A DNA stretch of 8,834 nt from Treponema sp. (GCA_031281855.1 JAITEW010000125.1:1-8834); one strand, 5' to 3'; positions 1-6,432 are shown, counted from the first letter of the stretch. Numbers and translations: made by a program. The notes: generated from the sequence alone by a model not told the origin.

Positions 1-141
1 CAGGCATCCAATATGCCGGTCAAGGCTTTCAAACTTTTCTATAACTTCGGCATCCCCGGGGCCGGCTACGACAGCCCTCTTCTGACGCCCAAAGAAGTCT
101 TCAGCCTCAAGCCCCGTCCATATATCGTGATGTACCAGTAG
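1..141 (+). CDS. C-terminal end of an unidentified protein (partial)
   Basis: An open frame runs from the first base of the window to a TAG at 139-141, giving 46 residues that end in KPRPYIVMYQ. The gene starts outside the window. The fragment is rich in aromatic and small residues (FYNFGIPGAGYDSP) and shows no motif I recognise, so no function is assigned. It is accepted as coding because the frame is open to the edge, codon use looks like the neighbouring genes, and it ends about 50 bases before the stop of a convergent gene. A short chance ORF cannot be fully excluded. Confidence 0.55.
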   Translation, partial: QASNMPVKAFKLFYNFGIPGAGYDSPLLTPKEVFSLKPRPYIVMYQ

Positions 142-192
142 TCCGGCTAATCCCACCCTAAAGGGATAAACTTGATCCGGGCTATCAGGGGC

Positions 193-1071
193 TTAATTGC
201 GGGTCAAATTTAACGCTTCCAGGAATGAATCATCGATCTTTTTATCCCCTGCAGTGATCCCCAGTTTCCGGTCAGGACGGGCTTCACCGTGGAAATCGCT
301 CCCTGCGGTGATGCGGAGGCCCAGGGTTTTTCCCAGTTCTTCAAGGCGTTTGCAGTCTTTGACCTTCGCCGTAGGGTGCCAGGCTTCAAGGCCGTCCAGA
401 CCCTGTTCTTTCAGGTTTTTTACCAGATCCGGCAGCTTGCCCCAGGCGACATAAAGAGACATAGGGTGGGCTATGACGGCGATGCCCCCGGATTCCCGGA
501 TGAGAGCTACGGCGCGGTCGAATTTCAGACCTGCCTTAGGCGCGTAAAAGGGTTTCCCCGGGCTGAGGTAGCGGGAAAAGGCCTGTTCCTGGTTTTTGAC
601 GATACCGCGGTTTACAAGGAAGGCGGCGAAGTGGAGGCGGCCTATCGAACGGCCCCCAGCCAGGGCTTTTATGTCATCGTAACGCGCCTCTATGTTCAGT
701 TCAGCCATACGGTTCAGGATTTCCTGGTTCCGCATATCCCTGCAGCGGATCAATTCCGTCACTGCCGCCAGAAACGCCGGGCTGGGACGGTTTATCCCCA
801 GGCCCAGGAGGTGGAATTCCCCGCAGGGCCCGGATAAAGGCCCAGGAGGCGTTTCTTTTGGCTCCTGGCGCCAGGCGATTTCCAGCTCTATGCCCCGGAT
901 AAAACGGATTCCCGCTTTCCCGGCCGCTTCTTCCGCCTCCGCAAGGCCGTCTATAGTGTCGTGATCCGTTAAAGCCAGGGCCGAAAGACCCCGCTTTGCC
1001 GCTTCGGTTACCAGCGCTCCGGGACTCAGGCTGCCGTCTGAGGCGTTGGAATGGGTGTGCAAATCAATCAT
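193..1071 (-). CDS. PHP-domain metal-dependent phosphoesterase (RNase AM / nucleoside bisphosphate phosphatase type)
   Basis: This is a cytoplasmic PHP-fold hydrolase of 292 residues from the ATG at 1071. The metal-binding signature is complete: His5 and His7 in MIDLHTHS, Asp12, Asp36-His37 in TDHD, Glu62 in GIELE, His87, His202 in IAHP, and Asp259 and His261 in SDFHG. Length and motif order match the COG0613 group, which includes the E. coli 5'-3' exoribonuclease RNase AM (about 293 residues) and 3',5'-nucleoside bisphosphate phosphatases. Trimming of RNA 5' ends or hydrolysis of pAp-like nucleotides is therefore likely, but the substrate is inferred. The frame can also start at a GTG at 1089, adding six residues. 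ATG 1071 is preferred because family members begin directly at the MIDLHTH strand; neither start has a good Shine-Dalgarno. The gene is transcribed away from the amidohydrolase operon. Confidence 0.85.
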   Translation of the reverse strand: MIDLHTHSNASDGSLSPGALVTEAAKRGLSALALTDHDTIDGLAEAEEAAGKAGIRFIRGIELEIAWRQEPKETPPGPLSGPCGEFHLLGLGINRPSPAFLAAVTELIRCRDMRNQEILNRMAELNIEARYDDIKALAGGRSIGRLHFAAFLVNRGIVKNQEQAFSRYLSPGKPFYAPKAGLKFDRAVALIRESGGIAVIAHPMSLYVAWGKLPDLVKNLKEQGLDGLEAWHPTAKVKDCKRLEELGKTLGLRITAGSDFHGEARPDRKLGITAGDKKIDDSFLEALNLTRN

Positions 1072-1101
1072 TGATTGAAATTCTAGCACATTTCTGCCGA
1101 A

Positions 1102-1107
1102 AATATA
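1102..1107 (-). promoter_or_regulatory. possible -10 element for the PHP-domain gene
   Basis: Read on the minus strand, the sequence is TATATT in an A/T-rich patch. It lies about 30 bases upstream of the ATG at 1071 and only about 12 upstream of the alternative GTG at 1089, so if real it favours the ATG start. No convincing -35 hexamer is seen at the expected distance, so this is weak. Confidence 0.25.
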
Positions 1108-1127
1108 ATGAAGAGGGTCCAGGATTG

Positions 1128-1156
1128 TTGACGGATATGGTTTCGGATCATAAAAT
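1128..1156 (+). promoter_or_regulatory. sigma-70 promoter of the amidohydrolase/cNMP operon
   Basis: A TTGACG -35 hexamer (1128-1133) and a TAAAAT -10 hexamer (1151-1156) are separated by exactly 17 bases. Each hexamer differs from consensus at one position. Transcription would start near 1163, leaving a leader of about 20 bases that holds the AGAAGGA ribosome binding site (1167-1173) nine bases before the GTG at 1183. A short palindrome, GGAC-G-GTCC (1171-1179), overlaps the ribosome binding site; its meaning is unknown. Confidence 0.65.
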
Positions 1157-1182
1157 AGAAGAATATAGAAGGACGGTCCGTT

Positions 1183-2415
1183 GTGTCTGAATATGTATTG
1201 AAAAATGGGGTGATAGTCACTGCTGGGGAAAAACCCCGGAAAGGGGACTTGTCCATATCAGGTCAAAGGATCGCCGCATCCGGGAAAGGCGTTGCCGCGG
1301 ATCTGGGTGGAACGTCCTTTGTTTATCCTTCCCTCATAAATACCCATGATCATCTCCAGGGGAATTACCGCCCCCCGGTGGGGCCGAAAAAGGGGCATTT
1401 TTACCTGACCTGGCTTCCCTGGGACAACGACCTCAAGGCTTCCGGCACCTTCAAGGAGCGGTCGAATCTTAGCCGCGAGGATCTTTACGCGCTTTCAGGA
1501 TACAAATGCCTCTTCTCCGGTGTTACGACGGTAAACGATCATTTTCCTCAGGCTATAAACGGCTCCATTCTTCCTACCCTTCCTATCCGGGCAATCCTGG
1601 AATACGGCCTTGCCCACGAGGCCACTTCTTACGATCTTAAGTGGGGCCAGGGCATCGAAGCAGAGCATGAACGGGCGGTGAAGAACAACTGGCCTTTCAT
1701 CACCCATTTGGCCGAAGGCTTTGACGAAGAATCCATGCGCAGCGTAGACGCGCTTGAGAAGATGGGTATTCTGGATAATCACTGCCTTTTTGTCCACTGT
1801 ATCGGACTCAGCGACAAGGATATCAAAAAAATCGCCGGCGCAGGGGCTTCGGTCTCGTGGTGCGGTTTTTCGAATATGTTCATGTTCAACGTTACCTGTA
1901 AGATCCGCAAGATGATCAAAGCCGGGATCAACGTTACTATCGGTACCGATTCTTCTGCCACCGGGTCCGCCAACCTTCTGGCAGAGATAAAATACGACCG
2001 TGAACTCTATCAGAAGCTCTACGGCGAGGATCTTGAGCCTAAAAAGATTTTCGAGATGGTTACCGCCAATGCGGCGAAGGCTTTTTGGATGCAGGACAGG
2101 ATAGGAACCCTGGAAGAAGGCAAACTAGGGGATATCCTGGTCCTCAAAGGCCGGAAGGATGATCCTTACGAGAACCTTGTTACCGCTTCTATGAAGGATA
2201 TTGAGCTTTTGGTTCTTGCAGGGCAGCCCATATACGGGGAGCTGCGTTTCCTCGATATAACCGGAGGTCTGCCGGATGGTTATACCCAGATAACCGTTGG
2301 CCGGCGTCCTATGTTTGTTAAAGGGGACCCTGCGGGGCTTTATACCGAATGCCGGCGTAAAATCGGCTTCAAAAAAGTTCTTGATTATCTGCCTTTTGAG
2401 CCACAGGAAGGATAG
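1183..2415 (+). CDS. amidohydrolase-family metal-dependent hydrolase (ATZ/TRZ / cytosine-deaminase-like)
   Basis: This 410-residue cytoplasmic TIM-barrel hydrolase probably deaminates or dechlorinates a heterocyclic or purine-like substrate, as relatives of the ATZ/TRZ group do; the actual substrate cannot be read from the sequence. The ligand set is intact: the first-strand H-x-H (His55, His57 in NTHDHLQG), His175 with Glu178 in THLAEG, His205 in VHCIGLS, and Asp256 in GTDSSATGS. It ends with the typical C-terminal signature ANAAKAF...GTLEEGKLGDILVL (about 295-321), where the polypeptide returns to the small beta-sandwich domain. GTG 1183 is chosen as start because AGAAGGA lies nine bases upstream. 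The metal-binding motif reads NTHDHL rather than the more usual NTHTHL/NAHTHL. It is first in an operon with two cyclic-nucleotide-fold proteins (2-base gap to the next gene), an unusual partner set suggesting a signalling or nucleotide-related role. Confidence 0.85.
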   Translation: MSEYVLKNGVIVTAGEKPRKGDLSISGQRIAASGKGVAADLGGTSFVYPSLINTHDHLQGNYRPPVGPKKGHFYLTWLPWDNDLKASGTFKERSNLSREDLYALSGYKCLFSGVTTVNDHFPQAINGSILPTLPIRAILEYGLAHEATSYDLKWGQGIEAEHERAVKNNWPFITHLAEGFDEESMRSVDALEKMGILDNHCLFVHCIGLSDKDIKKIAGAGASVSWCGFSNMFMFNVTCKIRKMIKAGINVTIGTDSSATGSANLLAEIKYDRELYQKLYGEDLEPKKIFEMVTANAAKAFWMQDRIGTLEEGKLGDILVLKGRKDDPYENLVTASMKDIELLVLAGQPIYGELRFLDITGGLPDGYTQITVGRRPMFVKGDPAGLYTECRRKIGFKKVLDYLPFEPQEG

Positions 2416-2417
2416 GG

Positions 2418-3398
2418 ATGCCCAAACCTCTGCAATACCGGTCAGGTTCGCTTATCTATTTCCAGGGAGACCCTGCGAAGGAAGTTTTTATACTCCAGAA
2501 GGGCAAGGTGAACCTGGTTTATCAGGACATAGAAACCGGTCAGGATGTACATGATCTGGTGCAGCCTGGGGAATTCTTCGGGGTCAAGTCCGCTCTGGGG
2601 CGCTACCCCAGGGAAGAAAACGCCGTCGCCCTCCAGGACGCTACGATTATGGCCTTTACGGTTCCGGAATTTGAAGCCCTGGCTACGGCCAATACCCGGA
2701 TTATTATGAAAATGCTCAAAGTTTTTTCCAACCAGATGCGGCGCATCCACAACCAGGTGTCCAGCCTTATGGAGAAAGAAGAGCAGAACCCTGAAGCCGG
2801 GCTTTTTAGCGTCGGTCAGTATTACCTCAAAAACAAACGCTACGCCCAGGCCAGGTATGTGTTCAGCCGCTACCTCACATACTACCCCTCAGGGAGGAAC
2901 GCCCTCCAGGCGGCGAAGGACCTGGAAACCGCCGAGATCGCCGTGGCCAGGAGCGGAGGCGGCGCCGGGAGTCCTGCTGCGCCTGCGGCAGAGGGTTCGG
3001 GTTCCCGGAACCTTACCGACACCGCCAAAGCCTATTACGACGCGGTGAGCCTCATTTCCCAGCAGAAATACCAGCAGGCTTACCTGGATTTCAAGAAGAT
3101 CGTAGACGCGAACGAGGATCCCGAGTACGCTGCCAAGAGTTCGTTTGAAATTGGCCGCTGCCTTTTCATGCTGAGCAGATACGAAGACTGCATCAAATAT
3201 TACACCATGATGATCACCAGATATCCCAAACATCCTGACCTTGCCGACGCCCTCTTCTTCATGGGCCAGTCTTACGAGAGGAACAACAGGAAAGATCAGG
3301 CGGCGACGTTCTACAAAAAGATACTGTCCATGCCCGGCGATGGTGATGACGGGACCCATCTCAAGGCCAGGCGGGCTCTTAAGGTATTGGAGGCATAA
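2418..3398 (+). CDS. cyclic-nucleotide-binding-fold protein fused to TPR repeats
   Basis: This 326-residue protein combines an N-terminal cNMP-binding (CRP-type) beta-roll (about 5-110) with a helical repeat region. TPR-like helix pairs are visible at about 130-163, 202-235, 240-273 and 275-308, each with the G/A and Y/F pattern ending in YP or similar. A flexible Gly/Ala/Pro/Ser linker (about 179-197) splits the first repeat from the rest. There is no DNA-binding domain, signal peptide or membrane segment, so it is likely a cytoplasmic scaffold or protein-interaction partner. The phosphate-binding cassette is degenerate: where CRP-like proteins have FGE and R-S/T-A, this one reads FFGVKSALGRY and REENA, so cNMP binding is doubtful. 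The ATG at 2418 follows AGGAAGG (2405-2411) by six bases and lies 2 bases after the amidohydrolase stop. The next gene abuts its stop, so co-translation of all three is likely. Confidence 0.85.
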   Translation: MPKPLQYRSGSLIYFQGDPAKEVFILQKGKVNLVYQDIETGQDVHDLVQPGEFFGVKSALGRYPREENAVALQDATIMAFTVPEFEALATANTRIIMKMLKVFSNQMRRIHNQVSSLMEKEEQNPEAGLFSVGQYYLKNKRYAQARYVFSRYLTYYPSGRNALQAAKDLETAEIAVARSGGGAGSPAAPAAEGSGSRNLTDTAKAYYDAVSLISQQKYQQAYLDFKKIVDANEDPEYAAKSSFEIGRCLFMLSRYEDCIKYYTMMITRYPKHPDLADALFFMGQSYERNNRKDQAATFYKKILSMPGDGDDGTHLKARRALKVLEA

Positions 3399-4043
3399 GT
3401 GGCTGAGATGGACATGTCGGCCTTTGGCCGGTTTACCAGGACTTTTCAGGCAGGGGAGATGATTTTCTCCGAATTTGAACCTGGCGATACTTTTTACCTC
3501 ATCCAGTCCGGAAGGGTGGAGCTGGTTAAAATCATCGGCGACATAGAGCGGACCCTGGACATACTCCAGCCGTCAGAGATGTTCGGGGAAATGGCGATAC
3601 TTGAAAATTCGCCCCGGTCCGCTACGGCTATAGCCCTGGATACGGTAAAGGTGCTGGAATTCAACAGCCAGAACTTTGAAATCCTCATGCTCGGCAACCC
3701 CCAAATAGCCCTCAAGCTCCTCAGGATGTTTACCAAGCGCATCTACGATTCCAAGCGGCGTTTTATGATCCTCACCTTAGGCGATCCCCAGGCGAAGATA
3801 GCCGATGTGTTCCTTATGCTGGACGAAAGCTCGCCGGACCTCGACCGGACGAGCGAGAGCCGTGAATTCAAAACCAGTGTTGACGACGTGGCCCACTGGG
3901 CGGGCATGAGCGTCAGCGAGACTCGTGAGGCCCTGAGCCATTTCGTGACCCAGCGCCGTATGGAAATGTACCCGGATCGCATTGTGGTCAAGAACATCAA
4001 CGATTTTTCCCGCTTCGTCAATTCCCGCAGAAAAAAGGTCTAA
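3399..4043 (+). CDS. CRP/FNR-family transcriptional regulator
   Basis: This 214-residue regulator has an N-terminal cNMP-binding beta-roll (about 8-115), a long dimerisation helix (about 100-122) and a C-terminal winged helix-turn-helix. The HTH is visible as VDDVAHWAGMSVSETREALS (161-180), followed by the wing and a basic C-terminus, RRKKV. The phosphate-binding cassette is canonical: FGE (62-64) and PRSATA (72-77), giving Glu64, Arg73 and Ser74, the residues that hold the cyclic phosphate in CRP-like proteins. A small cyclic nucleotide is thus a plausible ligand. There is no Cys cluster as in FNR and no clear heme-ligand signature to call it CooA. GTG 3399 is chosen because it abuts the previous stop and GGAGG (3389-3393) lies five bases upstream; ATGs at 3408 and 3414 are alternatives. 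It is last in the operon and may regulate it, or distant targets. Confidence 0.87.
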   Translation: MAEMDMSAFGRFTRTFQAGEMIFSEFEPGDTFYLIQSGRVELVKIIGDIERTLDILQPSEMFGEMAILENSPRSATAIALDTVKVLEFNSQNFEILMLGNPQIALKLLRMFTKRIYDSKRRFMILTLGDPQAKIADVFLMLDESSPDLDRTSESREFKTSVDDVAHWAGMSVSETREALSHFVTQRRMEMYPDRIVVKNINDFSRFVNSRRKKV

Positions 4044-4059
4044 ACTCCGGCAAAAGGCT

Positions 4060-4075
4060 CCGGCGAAAGCGCCGG
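4060..4075. other. small GC-rich hairpin downstream of the CRP-family gene
   Basis: CCGGCG (4060-4065) pairs with CGCCGG (4070-4075) across a four-base loop. It lies 16 bases after the regulator's stop codon and just before the main terminator. No T-run follows it on the plus strand. It may contribute to termination or protect the mRNA 3' end, but no role is demonstrated. Confidence 0.35.
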
Positions 4076-4081
4076 GCTAAA

Positions 4082-4108
4082 AAAACGCCTCCATCACGGA
4101 GGCGTTTT
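4082..4108. terminator. bidirectional rho-independent terminator between convergent genes
   Basis: An 11-bp perfect inverted repeat, AAAACGCCTCC (4082-4092) and GGAGGCGTTTT (4098-4108), closes a 5-base ATCAC loop. The GC core is CGCCTCC/GGAGGCG. The A-run at 4079-4085 becomes a seven-base U-run for minus-strand transcripts, and TTTT follows the core on the plus strand. The hairpin sits 38 bases after the CRP-family stop and 18 bases after the cfpA stop in its own direction, so it can end both convergent transcripts. Confidence 0.88.
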
Positions 4109-4125
4109 AACTGCTGTACTAAAAA

Positions 4126-6147
4126 CTAGCGTCTCTTGGCTACCCCGGGTTTGCGGCCCCGTTTGGCTCCCCCGGTTTTTCCGGCTGGTCTGCCCCTGCC
4201 TTTGGGTTTAGGCGCTTCCAGGGCAGGCGCCGTTGTGCTGGCGCTTTCGTCGGAGTTGATCATATCCAGATAGGAAGAACTGGCCGGAACTGCATCCGGC
4301 GCCTGATGGGGTTCCTCAACGGCGCCAAAGGACTGGTTAATGTCCTCACGGACCGTGGAACGCCGGCGGCTGAAGGAAGCGAACGCCGCATCCTGGAAAC
4401 CTTTGGATACGCCGTGCAGGAATTCGTTGAGCACATTGGCCATGCCGTCCAGAGTCGCCTTCTTCCGTTTAATAGAAGTAATGTCCACGTCCAGGATAAG
4501 CCCGGGCTGAATGTGGTAGGGATTGATGAGATAATCAAATTTGAAATATTCCCTCTCCAGGAAATGAAGCCGGTCTTCAATAACCCGGCGTTCAACCGGG
4601 TACTGGTAATCGTACATGCCCTTCAGGGTGTTTCTCATCAGGATGATGCGCTTCCGGAGCTTGTCCTTTTCATAAACATAGGTGCGGTTGGACCGCTCTA
4701 CCTCGGTTTCGGCGGGTTTTACAAAGGAAATCTCATCCCAAACCTTGTCGATATCTTCGTAAAGGGGCTCCCCGGTCTTGTCCTTGATCCGGACCTTGAT
4801 CCGGTTCTTCCTCTTTTTGGCCAAATCATTAAAGTCCGTGATCTTGCCCACCGGTTTTCTGTCTTCATAGATAACCTGGACAATATCCCACACATGCTGG
4901 ATTTCAGTTTCAAAACTCTTGAGCTGTACGTCGTAGGCCTTGCGCTCTTCGATAAGCTGGGCGTTGTCGAGGTACTTGAGCTTTATCTGGTAGCGTTCGT
5001 CCGGGAGATTCGCGGTGTCGGAATCCTCGTATTCCCGGATAAGCACTTCCCTGGTGTTTTTGAGGTTCTCGATATACTGATAGCCCATACGAGAAGTATC
5101 CAGAATCGAAGTAATGGAGTTAATGGCGGTATTGAATCCCCGGTTCCGGATATTTTCAATATCGATGATCTTTTTAAGGTTTTCCCGGATGTTCAACTGA
5201 TCGAAGCTTTCGGGGTCGATTTCGGCCCTGAGCTGGGAAAGTTTATCCATGATGCTCTTGGAAACTTGTTTATACCGTTTGGATTTGGCGTTTTCCACCT
5301 CGTCGTCGGTATAATCTTCAACCTTGCCGATTTTGGAGAAAAGGACCTCGCTGTCGTTGAGTTCCTCAAGCCCCTGGTCCACCCGGCTGTCCTTGAGTTT
5401 TTCAATTTCCTTGTCAATGGTATCAATGATGTACTTGGAAAGCAGGTCCTTGATGAGGTATTCCATAGTTACCTGGTAGTGGAAAATAGGGCTGATAAGC
5501 TCTGAATCCAGGATATTGATGGAAAGTTTTACGTCGGAAACGGTCTTGGGTTTGTCGAGGTTGTCTTTAAAGGCGCATTTGATGATGGAATAGGCCAATT
5601 CGCCCCGGACAAAGGCCCCGGTATCGGTTTTTTGGCGGAGTATGGAGTTGGTGTGGGTTTCCAGCTCGTTAACGCCTCGCTGAATATGGCCCTGGAGGTG
5701 GCCGTACATATTGACCATGGATTTTTCGATTTCGCCGGTGTTGAACTTGTCGGCGCCGCCTACATCATCCAGAAGTTTTGATATTTCTTTTGGGGTGTAC
5801 CGGGACAGGACATGGGTTTCTTCCTTGTCGATGAAATTCCGGACCTTTTTCACCATTTCATCTTCACTCGTTACCATGTAGCGGTTGAACATGTTCTGGT
5901 AGTTCTGGTTAAAGTAGTTGTAGAGTTTTTCCTTAAGCCCTCCCATGATATCCAGGCGTTCCAGGGTATCCTTGGGCAGTTTAGCGGTAAGGTGATGGAT
6001 AACCTTGTTGGTTTCCTCTTCCAAAAGCTGATTGACTTCAGCCTGCTGATCCCGGTATTCCTGGGCCAATGAATTTCTGGACCCTACGGCGCTGGGCTTT
6101 TCGGGGTGGAATACGTTAGGGCTCTTGGGCAGGTCTAAATTTGCCAT
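4126..6147 (-). CDS. cfpA: cytoplasmic filament protein A (CfpA)
   Basis: This 673-residue protein matches the treponemal cytoplasmic filament protein CfpA in length (family about 670-680) and in its recognisable N-terminus, MANLDLPKSPN. In treponemes CfpA polymerises into ribbon-like filaments running under the inner membrane along the cell body; T. denticola cfpA mutants are reported to have cell division and other pleiotropic defects. The sequence is highly charged, mostly helical and coiled-coil-like, without signal peptide or membrane segments. It has one conspicuous feature: the last 29 residues (645-673) are rich in Lys/Arg/Gly/Pro and contain GRGRPAGK (650-657) and KRGRKPG (662-668), resembling AT-hooks. 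ATG 6147 is firmly supported by AAAGGAG (complement of 6155-6161) seven bases upstream. The gene appears monocistronic: it is divergent from cooS and ends at the shared terminator. Confidence 0.93.
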   Translation of the reverse strand: MANLDLPKSPNVFHPEKPSAVGSRNSLAQEYRDQQAEVNQLLEEETNKVIHHLTAKLPKDTLERLDIMGGLKEKLYNYFNQNYQNMFNRYMVTSEDEMVKKVRNFIDKEETHVLSRYTPKEISKLLDDVGGADKFNTGEIEKSMVNMYGHLQGHIQRGVNELETHTNSILRQKTDTGAFVRGELAYSIIKCAFKDNLDKPKTVSDVKLSINILDSELISPIFHYQVTMEYLIKDLLSKYIIDTIDKEIEKLKDSRVDQGLEELNDSEVLFSKIGKVEDYTDDEVENAKSKRYKQVSKSIMDKLSQLRAEIDPESFDQLNIRENLKKIIDIENIRNRGFNTAINSITSILDTSRMGYQYIENLKNTREVLIREYEDSDTANLPDERYQIKLKYLDNAQLIEERKAYDVQLKSFETEIQHVWDIVQVIYEDRKPVGKITDFNDLAKKRKNRIKVRIKDKTGEPLYEDIDKVWDEISFVKPAETEVERSNRTYVYEKDKLRKRIILMRNTLKGMYDYQYPVERRVIEDRLHFLEREYFKFDYLINPYHIQPGLILDVDITSIKRKKATLDGMANVLNEFLHGVSKGFQDAAFASFSRRRSTVREDINQSFGAVEEPHQAPDAVPASSSYLDMINSDESASTTAPALEAPKPKGRGRPAGKTGGAKRGRKPGVAKRR

Positions 6148-6169
6148 ATTTTGACTCCTTTAAGTAAGT

Positions 6170-6175
6170 ATTATA
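6170..6175 (-). promoter_or_regulatory. probable -10 box of cfpA
   Basis: On the minus strand this reads TATAAT, a perfect -10 hexamer, 22 bases upstream of the cfpA start. Transcription would begin near 6163, giving a leader of about 16 bases containing the strong AAAGGAG ribosome binding site. The -35 region (about 6193-6198, CACTTG at 17-base spacing) is a poor match, with an A-tract between the two. The call rests on the -10 box and its position. Confidence 0.45.
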
Positions 6176-6196
6176 CACACTTATAGTTTTTTCAAG

Positions 6197-6235
6197 TGAG
6201 GCTGTTCCAAAACTTCAGTTTTTGGAACAAGCTCA
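6197..6235. repeat. long inverted repeat (hairpin) in the cfpA-cooS intergenic region
   Basis: TGTTCCAAAA (6203-6212) and TTTTGGAACA (6220-6229) form a perfect 10-bp stem around a seven-base CTTCAGT loop. After two mismatched positions, TGAG (6197-6200) pairs again with CTCA (6232-6235). No T-run follows on either strand, so it is not a standard terminator. It lies just upstream of the cfpA promoter and about 130 bases upstream of the cooS promoter. It could be a dispersed intergenic repeat unit or an operator; the sequence alone does not decide. Confidence 0.6.
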
Positions 6236-6360
6236 AGTACCTCTAATAATAACAACTTAATAGAGGAAAAGTCAAACCCTATTAGCGAAAAAAGAGAAAA
6301 AAATCCTCAATACCTGAATTTTCTACCTGAATTTCCGCCCGGAGACGGGATTTTGGGGTT
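6236..6360. other. A/T-rich intergenic spacer with minor repeats
   Basis: This stretch holds no ORF with a credible ribosome binding site. Three weak structures are visible: CCTCTA (6240-6245) facing TAGAGG (6261-6266) over a 15-base loop; a direct repeat TACCTGAATTT at 6311-6321 and 6324-6334 (period 13); and a four-base-pair stem CCCG/CGGG (6338-6341, 6346-6349) with a GAGA loop followed by ATTTTGGGGTTTT. All lie upstream of the predicted cooS start of transcription. They could be regulator contacts or remnants; no function is assigned. Confidence 0.35.
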
Positions 6361-6378
6361 TTGTAAAAAACTTGACAA
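6361..6378 (+). promoter_or_regulatory. Rex-like palindromic operator overlapping the cooS -35 box
   Basis: The 18 bases TTGTAAAAAACTTGACAA fit the form TTGTxAA-N4-TTxACAA. They match 12 of the 14 defined bases of the TTGTTAA-N4-TTAACAA type of Rex operator, with symmetric TTGT/ACAA ends. Rex is a repressor that leaves DNA when NADH is high relative to NAD+. The site covers the whole -35 hexamer (6372-6377), where binding would block RNA polymerase. No rex gene is in the window, so the assignment is by motif and context only. Confidence 0.45.
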
Positions 6379-6401
6379 ACACTATCCGGCATACCTATAA
6401 T
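6372..6401 (+). promoter_or_regulatory. sigma-70 promoter of the cooS-cooF operon
   Basis: Perfect consensus hexamers TTGACA (6372-6377) and TATAAT (6396-6401) are separated by 18 bases. Transcription would begin near 6408, leaving a leader of only about 25 bases before the ATG at 6433, so there is no room for a riboswitch. The promoter looks intrinsically strong, which suggests control by a repressor, consistent with the palindrome over its -35 box. Confidence 0.8.
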
Positions 6402-6421
6402 TATTCGTTTATACTATATGC

Positions 6422-6426
6422 GGAGG
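6422..6426 (+). promoter_or_regulatory. ribosome binding site that fixes the cooS start
   Basis: GGAGG lies six bases before the ATG at 6433. The reading frame also contains an ATG at 6418, but using it would place this site inside the coding region and leave only about 10 bases of leader after the predicted transcription start. The start at 6433 is therefore preferred. Confidence 0.8.
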
Positions 6427-6432
6427 ATAGCC

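Noticed and set aside
150..167. Possible terminator between the first partial gene and the PHP gene
   Set aside because: ATCCC and GGGAT can pair over an eight-base loop, but the stem is only five bp and no T-run follows.
289..837. A 182-codon plus-strand open frame opposite the PHP-domain gene
   Set aside because: The minus strand encodes a complete PHP protein with all metal ligands over the same stretch. The plus frame has no recognisable motif.
3399..4043. CRP-family gene as the CO sensor CooA controlling the nearby cooS
   Set aside because: The cassette is that of a cNMP binder and I see no CooA-type heme-ligand signature. The gene also belongs to a different operon, separated from cooS by cfpA on the opposite strand.
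4306..5505. A 399-codon open frame on the plus strand opposite cfpA
   Set aside because: It lies entirely antisense to a clearly recognised cfpA gene. Its ATG has no Shine-Dalgarno upstream, and its predicted protein looks like the hydrophobic mirror of a charged helical protein. It is a codon-bias shadow.
6338..6360. CCCG-GAGA-CGGG stem followed by T-rich sequence as a terminator or attenuator of cooS
   Set aside because: The stem is only four bp, and it lies upstream of the cooS promoter, so it is not in the cooS transcript. No plus-strand gene ends just before it.
6418..6432. ATG at 6418 as the start of cooS
   Set aside because: It lies only about 10 bases after the predicted transcription start and has no ribosome binding site. 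GGAGG at 6422-6426 is correctly spaced for the ATG at 6433.
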